Positions 53,612-62,736 of a DNA stretch of 64,000 bases are shown here, one piece after another. The stretch comes from DATARH01 sp963712835 (GTDB taxonomy: Bacteria; Pseudomonadota; Alphaproteobacteria; ATCC43930; CGMCC-115725), in assembly GCA_963712835.1 (NCBI GenBank), contig CAVQJJ010000002.1, positions 248,001 to 312,000 of the forward strand, read 5' to 3'. How positions within the stretch are numbered: the first letter of the stretch is position 1; each line of letters starts with the position of its first letter. The notes under the pieces are model-generated. The model was not told the DNA's origin. It worked only from the letters and a program-made list of their open reading frames with translations, and searched no databases. Both the position numbers and the translations under genes were made by a program.

Positions 53612-54475
53612 CTAGATCCAATAGGCGATACGCGGCCGCAGACGCGCGAACAGGCCAAATCCGGATAGTGTGATGACCGCCGTGCAGGCGAGCATCAGCG
53701 GCCACGAGGTTGGCTCCGGCGCTACGCCGAGCAGCGGCGCCCGCACGATGTCGACGGCGGCAAAAAACGGGTTGTAGGCAAGAATGTTCCTCATCGCCGG
53801 GGCGACCGAATCGAGCGGCCAAAAGATCGGCGTCATGAAAAACAGCACCTGTACAAAGCTCGTAACAATTGGCGGGATGTCGCGGAACCGTGCGCTTGCC
53901 ATGCCGAGAAACAGGCTGAGCCAGAGCCCGACAAAGCAGAGGAGGAAAAGCCCTGGAATGGCCTCGAAATAGTGCCAATCCGGCCGCATCGCGAATAACA
54001 CCATCGCCGGCGGGATGATGATCGCGTTATGCGCGAAGATCAGCAGGTTGCGGTAGACGACGCGAAATGCCTGGATCGAAAATGGCAGCTTCACCTGTTG
54101 GATGACGTCCTGCACCCCGGTGAAGGTCTGGCAGCCCTCGGTGATTATCCCAGAGATCAGCTGCCAGACAATGATCCCGAGCATCACGTACGGGACATAG
54201 ACCGACGTCTCGACGTGGAACAGAGTGCTGTAGATGACCCCGATCGCCGCAATCATCACCAGGTTGCTCAGCGTCACCCAGAACGGGCCGAGCACCGAGC
54301 CGCGATAGCGCAGTTTGATGTCCTGGTAGGCAAGTCGGCTCCATATCCAGCTGCGCGCCGCTCCACCGAACAAATCGGCGATCAACTCGCGCGTGTCGGA
54401 GGCCAGCGGGAAATCGCCGGCATCAATCTTGGCCACTCTCGCTGATGGCGCGCGAACCAGTGTGTTCAGCGACAT
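53612..54475 (-). CDS. ABC-2 type polysaccharide export permease (Wzm/KpsM-like)
   Basis: 287 residues with about six membrane helices. The N-terminal cytoplasmic part ends WIWSRLAYQDIKLRYRGSVL, then GPFWVTLSNLVMIAAIGVIY, a signature of Wzm/TagG permeases; later FVQVLFFMTPIFWPLDSVAP and ILAYNPFFAAVDIVRAPLLG. It would move lipid-linked glycan across the inner membrane with a Wzt-type ATPase. No ATPase gene is adjacent or elsewhere in the window. The ATG at 54475 is preferred to a TTG at 54544. Confidence 0.88.
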   Translation of the reverse strand: MSLNTLVRAPSARVAKIDAGDFPLASDTRELIADLFGGAARSWIWSRLAYQDIKLRYRGSVLGPFWVTLSNLVMIAAIGVIYSTLFHVETSVYVPYVMLGIIVWQLISGIITEGCQTFTGVQDVIQQVKLPFSIQAFRVVYRNLLIFAHNAIIIPPAMVLFAMRPDWHYFEAIPGLFLLCFVGLWLSLFLGMASARFRDIPPIVTSFVQVLFFMTPIFWPLDSVAPAMRNILAYNPFFAAVDIVRAPLLGVAPEPTSWPLMLACTAVITLSGFGLFARLRPRIAYWI

Positions 54476-54629
54476 GGGCACGAACCAATTAGGGCCGAGA
54501 GGCACATCCGCCGCATCGGAAAAATTCCAGTAATTTCGCCGCAAAAGTCGGGCGGTCTATAACATTGGGCCGCAGTCGTGTCCAGTTTATGGCCTTGCCG
54601 CGGGCGCGCTGAAGCGGCTGGCGTGCGGC

Positions 54630-55313
54630 TCACAACAAGCCCCGCAGCCGGGCGTGATACGCGGCGGCGACGGTGAAGGAATCGGTGATTTCGCTGTCGC
54701 GGATCAGCTGTTCGAGCCTGGCCGGCGGGATCGGGACGATGTCGCCTACGCCTTCGCCGAGCGCCGGCGTACCGATCGCGGTGAATTCCGCGTAGACCAA
54801 GACCACTCGGTGGCGCATGAACGCTGAAGCGCCGTGGATGACGCCCATCTGCGTCATCGACGAGATCGTGCCGCCGATCTCCTCGGAGATTTCGACATGT
54901 GCCATCTGCGTCGCGTTTTCGTCGCCGGCGATCGCGCCGCGTGGGATTTCGAGATGCCAGGCGCGCGTCGGGTGGCGAAAATGCCGCACCAGGATTACGT
55001 CGCCGCGATACTTTCCGAGGATCGCAACGCCGGTCGGGCCGTCGTGCCGGCCAATGGCGCGATGGTAGAGCCCGGGCTGGCCGTCCGGGAAGATGACCGC
55101 GTCGCGCAAGACCATGATGTACGGGTCTTCATAGAACACGCCGGCGCGGGCCCAATCGCGCGGCAGCCCTTTTGACGCGAAGCGCTGAGCCATCGCGCTT
55201 TCGACCCGTTCAATCCCGGCCGGATCGGTGATGACATCGATGCCACCCGGCAGGTTCTGCGCCAGCGCTGGGCGGGCGTTGAGCAGCGAGCGATAGCGTT
55301 CGCGATGATCCAT
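54630..55313 (-). CDS. NUDIX hydrolase
   Basis: 227 residues. The NUDIX box region is GAIAGDENATQMAHVEISEE followed by IGGT. It keeps the G-x5-E spacing and the EE-x-G end, but the Arg of the REUxEE core is Val (VEISEE), so the metal site is not textbook. LEIPRGAIAG and VLVRHFRHPTRAWHL resemble ADP-ribose/sugar-nucleotide pyrophosphatases. It would cleave a nucleoside diphosphate linked to a sugar or other moiety. It is 13 bp downstream of the RmlD-like gene on the same strand. Confidence 0.8.
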   Translation of the reverse strand: MDHRERYRSLLNARPALAQNLPGGIDVITDPAGIERVESAMAQRFASKGLPRDWARAGVFYEDPYIMVLRDAVIFPDGQPGLYHRAIGRHDGPTGVAILGKYRGDVILVRHFRHPTRAWHLEIPRGAIAGDENATQMAHVEISEEIGGTISSMTQMGVIHGASAFMRHRVVLVYAEFTAIGTPALGEGVGDIVPIPPARLEQLIRDSEITDSFTVAAAYHARLRGLL

Positions 55314-55326
55314 TATGTTCGCGATC

Positions 55327-56205
55327 CTACCGACAGGTTTCGATCAGTTCGTCGATCACCGACCAGGGATCCGGGACGACGATGCCAAAGCGCTCCGCCA
55401 GCGCGCTGCTGTCGAGCGTCGTGTTGCGGGCGGTCGATCCGGTCGGCAGTCCGACCGAGTAGGCGCTGACCGTCTCGACTAATTTCGTATCGGCGCCAAT
55501 CTGCCGTGCGAGATGCCGGGCGACCTCACCATAATCGACGTCGCGTGGGCCAGTGAGCTGAAAGATGCCGGAGGTCGGCGCGGCGAGCAGCCGCTCGATC
55601 GCCGCGGCGACCAACGCGACGGGCGTCGGCGCCATCATCATGTCGCGAAAAGCGCGAATCGGCCGTCCGCCCCTGAGTTCGACGATCCACTGCCGCAGCA
55701 GTTCCATGCCCGGCATCACGACTTTCGCCAACCGCAGGATTGCGGTTGGCGCGCCGATCCGCATCATTTCGCCAAGCGCGGCTTCGGCCGCCGCTTTCTG
55801 GCGTCCGTATTCGCTAACCGGGCGGGGCGGCGCATTGGCCGGCACGTGGGCGTGCTCGCCGTCGAACACTTTGTCGGTCGACAGGAACAGCACCGGTATT
55901 CCCCCCGCCGCCAGCTTCTTTGCCAAAGCGACCGTGCCGGTGACGTTGATCGCCGCTGAGCCGATAGGGTCGCGTGCGCAGTCGTTGAGCCGGGCGATCG
56001 CGGCGCAAATACAAACGGCGGCGACACCGTCGGGAACCGGCCAATCCTCGACCGGCTCGCTCAGATCGAGAAACGGCCGATCGGCCGAGATGCTCTCGCG
56101 CCGACGGCTGGTCGCGATGACGCCACGGCCGTGCTCGCGCAGGTAGGTTGCGGTCGCCGCGGCGATTTCGAAATCGCCGCCGATAATCAGCAGATGCTCG
56201 CTCAT
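55327..56205 (-). CDS. RmlD-like sugar-nucleotide reductase/epimerase
   Basis: 292 residues. The Rossmann start is LLIIGGDFEIAAATATYLRE (loose GxxGxxG), with VLFLSTDKVFDGEHAHVPAN and the catalytic Tyr/Lys in PVSEYGRQKAAAEAALGEMM. LSTDxVFDG and SEYGRxKxxAE are the RmlD_sub_bind signature also seen in rfbD at 30089. It probably reduces a keto-sugar nucleotide. It lies between the split transketolase and the NUDIX gene in one run of minus-strand genes. The substrate is unknown. Confidence 0.8.
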   Translation of the reverse strand: MSEHLLIIGGDFEIAAATATYLREHGRGVIATSRRRESISADRPFLDLSEPVEDWPVPDGVAAVCICAAIARLNDCARDPIGSAAINVTGTVALAKKLAAGGIPVLFLSTDKVFDGEHAHVPANAPPRPVSEYGRQKAAAEAALGEMMRIGAPTAILRLAKVVMPGMELLRQWIVELRGGRPIRAFRDMMMAPTPVALVAAAIERLLAAPTSGIFQLTGPRDVDYGEVARHLARQIGADTKLVETVSAYSVGLPTGSTARNTTLDSSALAERFGIVVPDPWSVIDELIETCR

Positions 56206-56234
56206 ATGCTGCGAAGCTGCGAGGCGGCGGCCGC

Positions 56235-57185
56235 TCAGGCGGCGCGGCGACGCTGCAAGCCGTCGCGAACGGTCTGCGCGATTGCCGGCGGCTGCAGCCC
56301 GTAGAGTTCCATCAGCTCGTCTTGGCTGCCGTACTTCTCGGCGAAGGCGTCGGGGATGCCGAGCCGCTTGATTGCCGGCAGGCTCCCCGGCAGATGATCG
56401 ATCAGCGCATCGACGACGGCGCTGCCCAGTCCACCGACCACGGTATGCTCCTCGACGGTGACGACCAGCCGCGCGGCGGCGGCGTGATGGAGCAGCGCCT
56501 CGATATCGAGCGGCTTCACGGTGTGCACATGCATGACGGTGCACTCGATGCCTTCTTCGGCCAGCTTTTCCGCCGCTTGCAGTGCCCGCGTCGTCGCTAC
56601 GCCGGTGCCGACCAACAGCACCTTGTCGCGGCCGGCCGCTTCACGCAGCACGATCGCCTTACCGATCTCGAAACCGAGTTCGGGTCGGCTGATGATCGGG
56701 TCGGTAAAGCCCTTGGCGATGCGGATATAGATTGGCCCCGGCCAATCCAGGGTCTTGTCCATGAAGCGCCGCATCTCGTCGGCATCGCAGACCGAGACGA
56801 CGGTCATGTTGGGCAAGGCGCGCATGATCGCGATGTCCTCGATCGCGAGATGTGTCGGCCCCAGCGGGGCGTAGACCAGTCCGCCACCATTGCCGATCAG
56901 CCGCACCGGAAGATTGTGCAGGCAAAGGTCGATCGCGACCTGCTCGTAGCAGCGTCGGGTGATAAAAGTGGCGATGGTGTGGACGTAAGGGATCATCCCC
57001 TCCATCGCCAACCCAGCCGACATCCCCACCAGATGCTGCTCGCTGATGCCCTCCATAAGGCCGCGGCCCGGCATCTCGGCCTTCATGCGTCGCGCGATGT
57101 CCTCGTCGAGATCGGAGCCTATATAGGCGACGCGGGGCTCGCGCTCGGCGAGCTCGAAAATCTTGTCAACGCAGGCATTACGCAT
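56235..57185 (-). CDS. Transketolase, C-terminal subunit (PYR and transketolase C domains)
   Basis: 316 residues. The PYR domain has the TPP-activating Glu in RGLMEGISEQHLVGMSAGLA and later PLGPTHLAIEDIAIMRALPN; the C-terminal domain follows from about 185 (DKVLLVGTGVATTRALQAAE, VTVEEHTVVGGLGSAVVDAL). It needs the N-terminal subunit to be active. The ATG overlaps that subunit's stop by one base (TGATG), so the two are made together. The pair transfers a two-carbon ketol unit between sugars. Confidence 0.88.
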   Translation of the reverse strand: MRNACVDKIFELAEREPRVAYIGSDLDEDIARRMKAEMPGRGLMEGISEQHLVGMSAGLAMEGMIPYVHTIATFITRRCYEQVAIDLCLHNLPVRLIGNGGGLVYAPLGPTHLAIEDIAIMRALPNMTVVSVCDADEMRRFMDKTLDWPGPIYIRIAKGFTDPIISRPELGFEIGKAIVLREAAGRDKVLLVGTGVATTRALQAAEKLAEEGIECTVMHVHTVKPLDIEALLHHAAAARLVVTVEEHTVVGGLGSAVVDALIDHLPGSLPAIKRLGIPDAFAEKYGSQDELMELYGLQPPAIAQTVRDGLQRRRAA

Positions 57186-58033
57186 CAGAGCGCCTCCAAT
57201 GCGTTGTACATGTCGACGATCGCTTCCTTCTTCAGCGTCGATTTGTGATGCCAACTCGGCTGGTTCTCGGCAAAGGGGAACCCCTTGCCCTTGACCGTAT
57301 GGCAGATGATTGTCGACGGTCGCTCCGCCTCCAGCGGCAGACGGCTGAGCACGCGCCGCAGGTCGCTCACATCGTGGCCGTCGGCCTCCGCGACGCCAAA
57401 GCCGAAAGCGCGCCATTTGTCGGCAAGAGGTTCGAGCGGCAGGATCTCATCCACCGGCCCGGCCGACTGAATCTTGTTGTAGTCGATCAGCAAGGTGAGA
57501 TTGCTCAGGCCGTGCTTTGATGCCGACAGAGCCGCCTCCCAGACCGAGCCTTCGTTGATCTCGCCGTCGCCGGTGATCACGAAGACGCGCGCCTTGCTTC
57601 CCTTCATGCGCAACCCCATCGCCCGCCCCACACCGACCGGTAGCCCGTGCCCGAGCGCGCCTGTGGAGGCCTCGACGCCGGGCACCTTAATCTCCGGATG
57701 GCCGCCGAGGATCGAATCGCGCCGGCAAAACGTGTCGAGCACCTCAAGTGGAAAGAACCCCTTTTCGGCGAGCAGCACATATTGCGCGATACAGCCGTGG
57801 CCCTTGCTGAGGATGCAGCGGTCGCGCTCCGACCATTCGGGATCGTCGGCGCGGTAATCGAGGATATCGTCATAGAGCACGCGCATGATCTCGATGAGCG
57901 ACAGCGACGACCCGACATGACCGCGGCCGCCGCCGTCGAGCGCGCGGACCACAAGCCGTCTTAAATCGATCGAGCGTTGGTCGAGGCGCGCGCGAGCGTT
58001 GAGCCGCTCTGCCCCCGCGACATCATTGGCCAT
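57185..58033 (-). CDS. Transketolase, N-terminal subunit (TPP-binding domain)
   Basis: 282 residues. GGGRGHVGSSLSLIEIMRVL and ILSKGHGCIAQYVLLAEKGF are typical, and the TPP/metal motif is ITGDGEINEGSVWEAALSAS followed by LLIDYNKIQSAGP. Split transketolases of this kind occur in archaea and in bacterial secondary-metabolite and polysaccharide loci. The ATG at 58033 is chosen over an in-frame upstream start at 58108. Its position upstream of an RmlD-like reductase and NUDIX hydrolase suggests a special sugar rather than the pentose phosphate route; that is inference. Confidence 0.88.
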   Translation of the reverse strand: MANDVAGAERLNARARLDQRSIDLRRLVVRALDGGGRGHVGSSLSLIEIMRVLYDDILDYRADDPEWSERDRCILSKGHGCIAQYVLLAEKGFFPLEVLDTFCRRDSILGGHPEIKVPGVEASTGALGHGLPVGVGRAMGLRMKGSKARVFVITGDGEINEGSVWEAALSASKHGLSNLTLLIDYNKIQSAGPVDEILPLEPLADKWRAFGFGVAEADGHDVSDLRRVLSRLPLEAERPSTIICHTVKGKGFPFAENQPSWHHKSTLKKEAIVDMYNALEAL

Positions 58034-58266
58034 GATGAAAGCACCCGAAGTTTCGCGGCGCAGCATGCCCAGTTTCCCGCAACCGATCAAGACAAGGGCG
58101 CTCGGCATTGAGAGGACGCGAGCAAGACAGTATCATGCCCGCCCACCCGGCGATTGCATGAGGGCTTGAACGGATTGACCTGCGACAAACCGGTAAATCG
58201 TCGGTCAATTTGCGCTGTTCAACGATAAAGACACCAAAATCGCGTTTGCGAGGGGACGACGGTATT

Positions 58267-60945
58267 ATGGACGCCCAGACGCTGGTTAAATTGCCCGAGG
58301 CGCAGGCGGAGGTCAGACCACCACCCAAATCGATAACGCTTCTGCTGCCGGTTTGGGGCTATCGTTTCGTCCTTCAATTTCTCGAGTTCTGCCTGCCGAC
58401 GATGCTTGCGCCGGGAAACATTCCGGCATTGGCGTCCGCATTGCCGACCCGTTTTGTCGTGCTGTCGCGCGAGAACGATGAAGAACTGATCCGCTCGCAC
58501 CCGACATGGATTGCGCTGCAGAAATTCTGCACCGCCGAGGTCGGCTTCATCGACGATCTGATCACCGACGGCAACCACACGGCCACGATCACGCTCGCTT
58601 TCGCCCGCGCCGTGCGCCAGACCGGCGAGGCGATGACCGATACGGGTTTTGTGTTTCTGATGTCGGATTATCTCTTCGCCGACGGATCGCTGCGATCGCT
58701 GGTCAATCACTTCCTCAGCGGTGCCAGCGGCATCGTCGCCTGCAATTTCCAGATTATCGCCGAGGAGGCCGCGCCAGAGCTGCAGGGCAGCATCAGCCCG
58801 ATTTCGCAAGCGATCATCCTGCCGGCGCGCGATCTGCTCGCTTGGTCGCTCGACCACCTGCACCCAGCGACCACCGCGAACATCGTCAATTTCGGGCTCA
58901 ATCACAACGCCCACACCAATCGCCTGCTGTGGCGGGTCGATGAGCACACCATGATCGGCCGCTTCTATCTAATGCACCCGATAGGGGTGCGGCCGGAGGT
59001 GACGGATTTCGTCGTCGGTTCGTCGCTCGATTATTCCTTCATTCCGGAGATGTGCCCCTCGGGCAACATCGTGACGCTGACCGATTCAGACGATTATTTT
59101 GTCATCGAGATGCAGCCGCGCCAGCACGAGCGGGCGAATCTTCGGGCCGGCCCCGTCCAAGAACGTGAGCTGGCTGTCTCGCTCGCCGAGTGGACGACCG
59201 TCCAGCACCGCGCCAACATCGCACAGACGATCGTCTATCATTCCGCGGAAGTCCCAGAGAAGCTCGGTGAGACGGTCGCCGAGGCCGATGCCTTCATCGA
59301 CCGTGTTTCAACGCTGCTGTCGCTGTATCCGCCGCAGCCATTCAGGAACCATCCCTATTGGGTCGGTTCCATTGCCAGCAACCGGATGCAGACCGGACAG
59401 GCGCTAACCAGAGAGGATTGGCGCTTTTTGCTGGGCGAGTCCGTGCCGAACGCCGGCATCCGGGGCTTTATCTGGCGCGTCCGCAAGTTGATCTTCGGCA
59501 CCATCCCAGAAGTTACGCGCTTCCACACGCGATGGCCCGATTACAACATGCCACGCGATGAGCTGCGGCAGGTGGTTTCAAACAACGGCCGGCTGCTTGT
59601 GGTGGCCGACCAGCCGAGCCGCTTTGCCCATTGGGTGACGGCGATGACCAGCGATGTCTTCACCCTGGAATGGGATCGGCTGCTCGCGGCGCGGCCGAAC
59701 CGGGCTCTGGGCGGCATGCCGGAATGGTATCGCTTGTTGATCGATACCTTCGACGCCTGCCTTGTCGTCGTCACCGAACCGATGCTCGAAAACGCCGCGG
59801 GGCTGATGGAGCGGCTGGGGCCCTTGATGAAACTGCCGGGCCAGATCTCGATCATGATCCTCAACGACCGGCCGTTTCACAATGCGGCGGCGTTCAGCGA
59901 GGTATTTGCCCGCAGCGCGGCGGAGTTGCTCGATCGCTCCTCGTGGCAACTCGAGATCCGCTACATACCGGCGGCACGGCTGCGCTGGCTGGTCTATCGG
60001 GTGTCCGACACGGTGCTCGAGCATTTGCGGAATTCCTACAAGCGTTCGTCGATCTCGCTTCCGGTCTGGGGGCTGGTAGCGATCGGGCTGGGCATCGCCA
60101 CCTATCTTGTCAATTTTAGGATTCGTTCCACGGCGGCGCCGCCATCGGGTCTGTGGTCGAGCGTGTACTTGATGCTGCGCCGGACGCATCGGGACAGCCG
60201 CGAGGACCTGTACAGAACCGGTGCCGACTGGTCCACGCCGCGTATCAGCTACCACGGCGCGCGAAACCTTTTCGCGCCGACCAACGACGGCGCAACCTCA
60301 CAAACGATCGCCGCGACAGAGGTCGCGAGCGAGATCGGCCAGCCATCGAGCGTTCTGAAAGCGCATGAGATTGCCGCTAAGCTGCTTGCCGGACGGCAGG
60401 ATGTCGGTATTTACGGTTTTGACGAAGCGGACGCGGTATGCTTGGCTGCATATAACGTTAGGCGAATGGCGATCTACGATTCGAACCCCGCGACGATAGG
60501 GGGACAACGGCGCGCTGCCGGGCCGCCGCTTCCACGCATCCAGTTCCACGACATGTTGGGCAGTCCGCTGCCGCGAGTTCACGATGCCATTTGCAGCCTG
60601 CGGACGCTGGGGTACGTGGCTCGCACCGAAGAGGATGCCTATATCGAGTATTTAGCCGACTCGCTCGCGCGCAGTTCCGACATCCTGATCCTCGGCTGTC
60701 CTTCCAATGGCGCGCCGGAAGAACTTATGGCGGGAGACGGGGATCCACTGTTGGGTCTGGTTTCGAACAAACCGACTGGCAAGCGACGGTACTACTATGC
60801 CCGAACGGGGGCGCAGCTGAAGGCGCAGGCCCAGCGGTTTTTCGAGAATGTGTTCGTGTTTTCGATCGTCGACGGCGAGGTTCAGCCCGGAACTGTCAGT
60901 TCCGCCGACTATGTTCTCGCCGTCTGCTGCGCGAGAAAAGGTTAG
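58267..60945 (+). CDS. Unrecognised 892-residue protein of the polysaccharide locus
   Basis: No family is recognised with confidence. Residues about 20-330 look like a glycosyltransferase-type alpha/beta domain (ITLLLPVWGYRFVLQFLEFC, FLMSDYLFADGSLRSLVNHF). A central region (about 380-590) has RRMQ-type helices and RLLVVADQPSRFAHWVTAM. A single strongly hydrophobic helix lies near 598-616 (PVWGLVAIGLGIATYLVNF). The last 200 residues (VGIYGFDEADAVCLAAYNVR, RTLGYVARTEEDAYIEYLAD) resemble a nucleotide- or SAM-binding fold without clear motifs. The ATG follows GCGAGGGGACGACGGTATT. It diverges from the transketolase pair. It could be a membrane-anchored multidomain transferase. Confidence 0.55.
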   Translation: MDAQTLVKLPEAQAEVRPPPKSITLLLPVWGYRFVLQFLEFCLPTMLAPGNIPALASALPTRFVVLSRENDEELIRSHPTWIALQKFCTAEVGFIDDLITDGNHTATITLAFARAVRQTGEAMTDTGFVFLMSDYLFADGSLRSLVNHFLSGASGIVACNFQIIAEEAAPELQGSISPISQAIILPARDLLAWSLDHLHPATTANIVNFGLNHNAHTNRLLWRVDEHTMIGRFYLMHPIGVRPEVTDFVVGSSLDYSFIPEMCPSGNIVTLTDSDDYFVIEMQPRQHERANLRAGPVQERELAVSLAEWTTVQHRANIAQTIVYHSAEVPEKLGETVAEADAFIDRVSTLLSLYPPQPFRNHPYWVGSIASNRMQTGQALTREDWRFLLGESVPNAGIRGFIWRVRKLIFGTIPEVTRFHTRWPDYNMPRDELRQVVSNNGRLLVVADQPSRFAHWVTAMTSDVFTLEWDRLLAARPNRALGGMPEWYRLLIDTFDACLVVVTEPMLENAAGLMERLGPLMKLPGQISIMILNDRPFHNAAAFSEVFARSAAELLDRSSWQLEIRYIPAARLRWLVYRVSDTVLEHLRNSYKRSSISLPVWGLVAIGLGIATYLVNFRIRSTAAPPSGLWSSVYLMLRRTHRDSREDLYRTGADWSTPRISYHGARNLFAPTNDGATSQTIAATEVASEIGQPSSVLKAHEIAAKLLAGRQDVGIYGFDEADAVCLAAYNVRRMAIYDSNPATIGGQRRAAGPPLPRIQFHDMLGSPLPRVHDAICSLRTLGYVARTEEDAYIEYLADSLARSSDILILGCPSNGAPEELMAGDGDPLLGLVSNKPTGKRRYYYARTGAQLKAQAQRFFENVFVFSIVDGEVQPGTVSSADYVLAVCCARKG

Positions 60946-61556
60946 ACGGAGCAGAGCCGGTCGGGGCCGAGATCGAGGTGAAAGTGGTTGAAGTGATCGG
61001 CGTTGCTGTCGGGGGTCAGCACGACCGAGAAATAGCCGCAGGCAGCGTGCGCCAGTTGGTGCAGAAAGATGCGGCGCGGTCCCGGCCGCGACCAATCGCG
61101 CTCGACGCTTACGGTTTCCCCGTCGGACAAGCGGAAACCCGATATGTCGATCGCGAGGCCATAAGCGTGCTCGCTCAGCCGGTCGGGCCGCCCCGTATTG
61201 GCGCGGCACGAATACGCGCCGAGGTGATCGATCCGCACCACGGAATGCCCGAGATCCTGCATCGCCAGTTTCTGCACGGCGCTGTGCTCGAACAGTGCGA
61301 AGCGGTCCGCGAGCAGACAGCTCATCACGACCGGACGGCTGAATGGCGCCTCGATCTGACTGACGTTGACGGGCGCGGCGACGTGACAACGCGGATCACC
61401 GCCTTCGCTCATCTCGATCGGCTGAAAGGCAACTCCGTGTGCGTTGAGCGTGGCGATACACGCGCCATCGCTCTCGATGGGCGGAGCGTGCCCACAACCG
61501 GACAGCGCCGCGACGACAAGGGCGAACAACACGGCGCGAAGCAGCAAGCGCGGCAT
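60942..61556 (-). CDS. Extensin-like C-terminal domain lipoprotein
   Basis: 204 residues. A lipobox (LVVAALSGCG) follows the signal MPRLLLRAVLFALVVAALSG, so the protein is probably lipidated. The rest fits the bacterial extensin-like C-terminal domain: DPRCHVAAPVNVSQIEAPFS, MSCLLADRFALFEHSAVQKL, RANTGRPDRLSEHAYGLAID and HFNHFHLDLGPDRLC, with His and Asp residues recalling a metal-dependent peptidase fold. The stop overlaps the stop of the 892-residue gene by four bases, end to end. The start at 61556 is preferred to an in-frame start at 61616. Confidence 0.85.
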   Translation of the reverse strand: MPRLLLRAVLFALVVAALSGCGHAPPIESDGACIATLNAHGVAFQPIEMSEGGDPRCHVAAPVNVSQIEAPFSRPVVMSCLLADRFALFEHSAVQKLAMQDLGHSVVRIDHLGAYSCRANTGRPDRLSEHAYGLAIDISGFRLSDGETVSVERDWSRPGPRRIFLHQLAHAACGYFSVVLTPDSNADHFNHFHLDLGPDRLCSV

Positions 61557-61724
61557 ACCGGAATACGTAGAGCCAATGATCGTTCTCTGCTCTAACCGGT
61601 TGGTCGGCGCGGTCAATACGACCCTTGATCTCCGTCGAGCCGCCCGAAGAAAGCCTCATTCGATCAACACGCTACGAGATCGGGACGGCGAGGGCGGCAG
61701 GATGATTTTTACGGGCTGCAGGCA

Positions 61725-62729
61725 GTGACGGTGAGCTCGGATTCGCGTTTCGCCGTCTTCCGCGGCGCACGTGTCGCGGTGACCGGCGGGGTCGGGCTCA
61801 TTGGCTCGGCTTTGGCGCGCCGGCTTGTCGGGCTCGGCTCCGATGTGCTGCTAATCGACAATATGATGCCGGAGGGCGGCGCCAATCTTGCCAATATCGC
61901 CGCGATCCGTGATCGGGTAGGGGTCTCCGTCGCCGATATTCGTGACCGCGAAGTCATGCGTAATCTGCTGGGCGGTCGCGACTTCCTGTTCGACCTGGCG
62001 GCGCAGACGAGCCACCTCGACTCGATGAAGGTGCCGTTCGACGATCTGGCGATCAACGCCACCGCACAGCTGCTCTTGCTGGAAACTTGCCGCGAGGTGG
62101 CGCCGGCGATCGTCATCGTTCATGCCGGCACGAGACAGATTTACGGCCGGCCGCGCTACCTCCCGGTCGACGAAGCGCACCCACTCAGCCCGACCGACGT
62201 CAACGGCGTCAACAAGATGGCGGGCGAAGCCTTTCACCTGATGTTCCATAGCGCCTACGGCCTGGACACGCGTTCGCTGCGGCTGACCAACGTCTATGGA
62301 CCCGGCATGCGCATCAGGGATGCGCGGCAGAATTTCCTCGGCATCTGGCTGCGCCGGGTCATTGAGGGCGACGCGTTTGAGGTATGGGGCGGCGAACAGC
62401 GGCGCGACATGGTGTTTGTCGACGATGCCGCCGAGGCGTTTTTGGCCGCCGCCGTGAGCGACGATACACGCGGCAAGGCGCTCAATGTCGGTGGCGACGC
62501 CCCCTACAGCCTGGCCGAGATCGCCGCGGCGATGATCGCCGCCAATGGCGGCGGGCGGTATGAGCTCAAGGAATTCCCGCCCGAGCGCAAGCGGATCGAT
62601 ATCGGCGATTTCGTAACCGACGATCGGCAGTTTCGGGCGCTTGCCGGCTGGGAGCCCCGCGTGACTCTGGCCGAGGGGCTCAAGCGCTCGCTCGATTACT
62701 ATCGCCCGTACCTCGCCGCCTACATTTGA
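61725..62729 (+). CDS. NAD-dependent epimerase/dehydratase lacking the usual catalytic Tyr
   Basis: 334 residues. VAVTGGVGLIGSALARRLVG binds NAD and FDLAAQTSHLDSMKVPFDDL follows. The active-site stretch reads TRQIYGRPRYLPVDEAHPLS and then VNGVNKMAGEAFHLMFHSAY: at the YxxxK position there is NGVNK, with Asn in place of Tyr. SLRLTNVYGPGMRIRDARQN and VWGGEQRRDMVFVDDAAEAF are otherwise normal. The start is a GTG at 61725. It is followed at eight bases by the DegT aminotransferase, so the pair probably makes an amino-deoxy sugar. Confidence 0.83.
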   Translation: MTVSSDSRFAVFRGARVAVTGGVGLIGSALARRLVGLGSDVLLIDNMMPEGGANLANIAAIRDRVGVSVADIRDREVMRNLLGGRDFLFDLAAQTSHLDSMKVPFDDLAINATAQLLLLETCREVAPAIVIVHAGTRQIYGRPRYLPVDEAHPLSPTDVNGVNKMAGEAFHLMFHSAYGLDTRSLRLTNVYGPGMRIRDARQNFLGIWLRRVIEGDAFEVWGGEQRRDMVFVDDAAEAFLAAAVSDDTRGKALNVGGDAPYSLAEIAAAMIAANGGGRYELKEFPPERKRIDIGDFVTDDRQFRALAGWEPRVTLAEGLKRSLDYYRPYLAAYI

Positions 62730-62736
62730 GAGACAG

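Noticed and set aside
54475..54544. Upstream TTG start for the export permease
   Set aside because: The extra 23 residues have no ribosome site and do not resemble the family N terminus.
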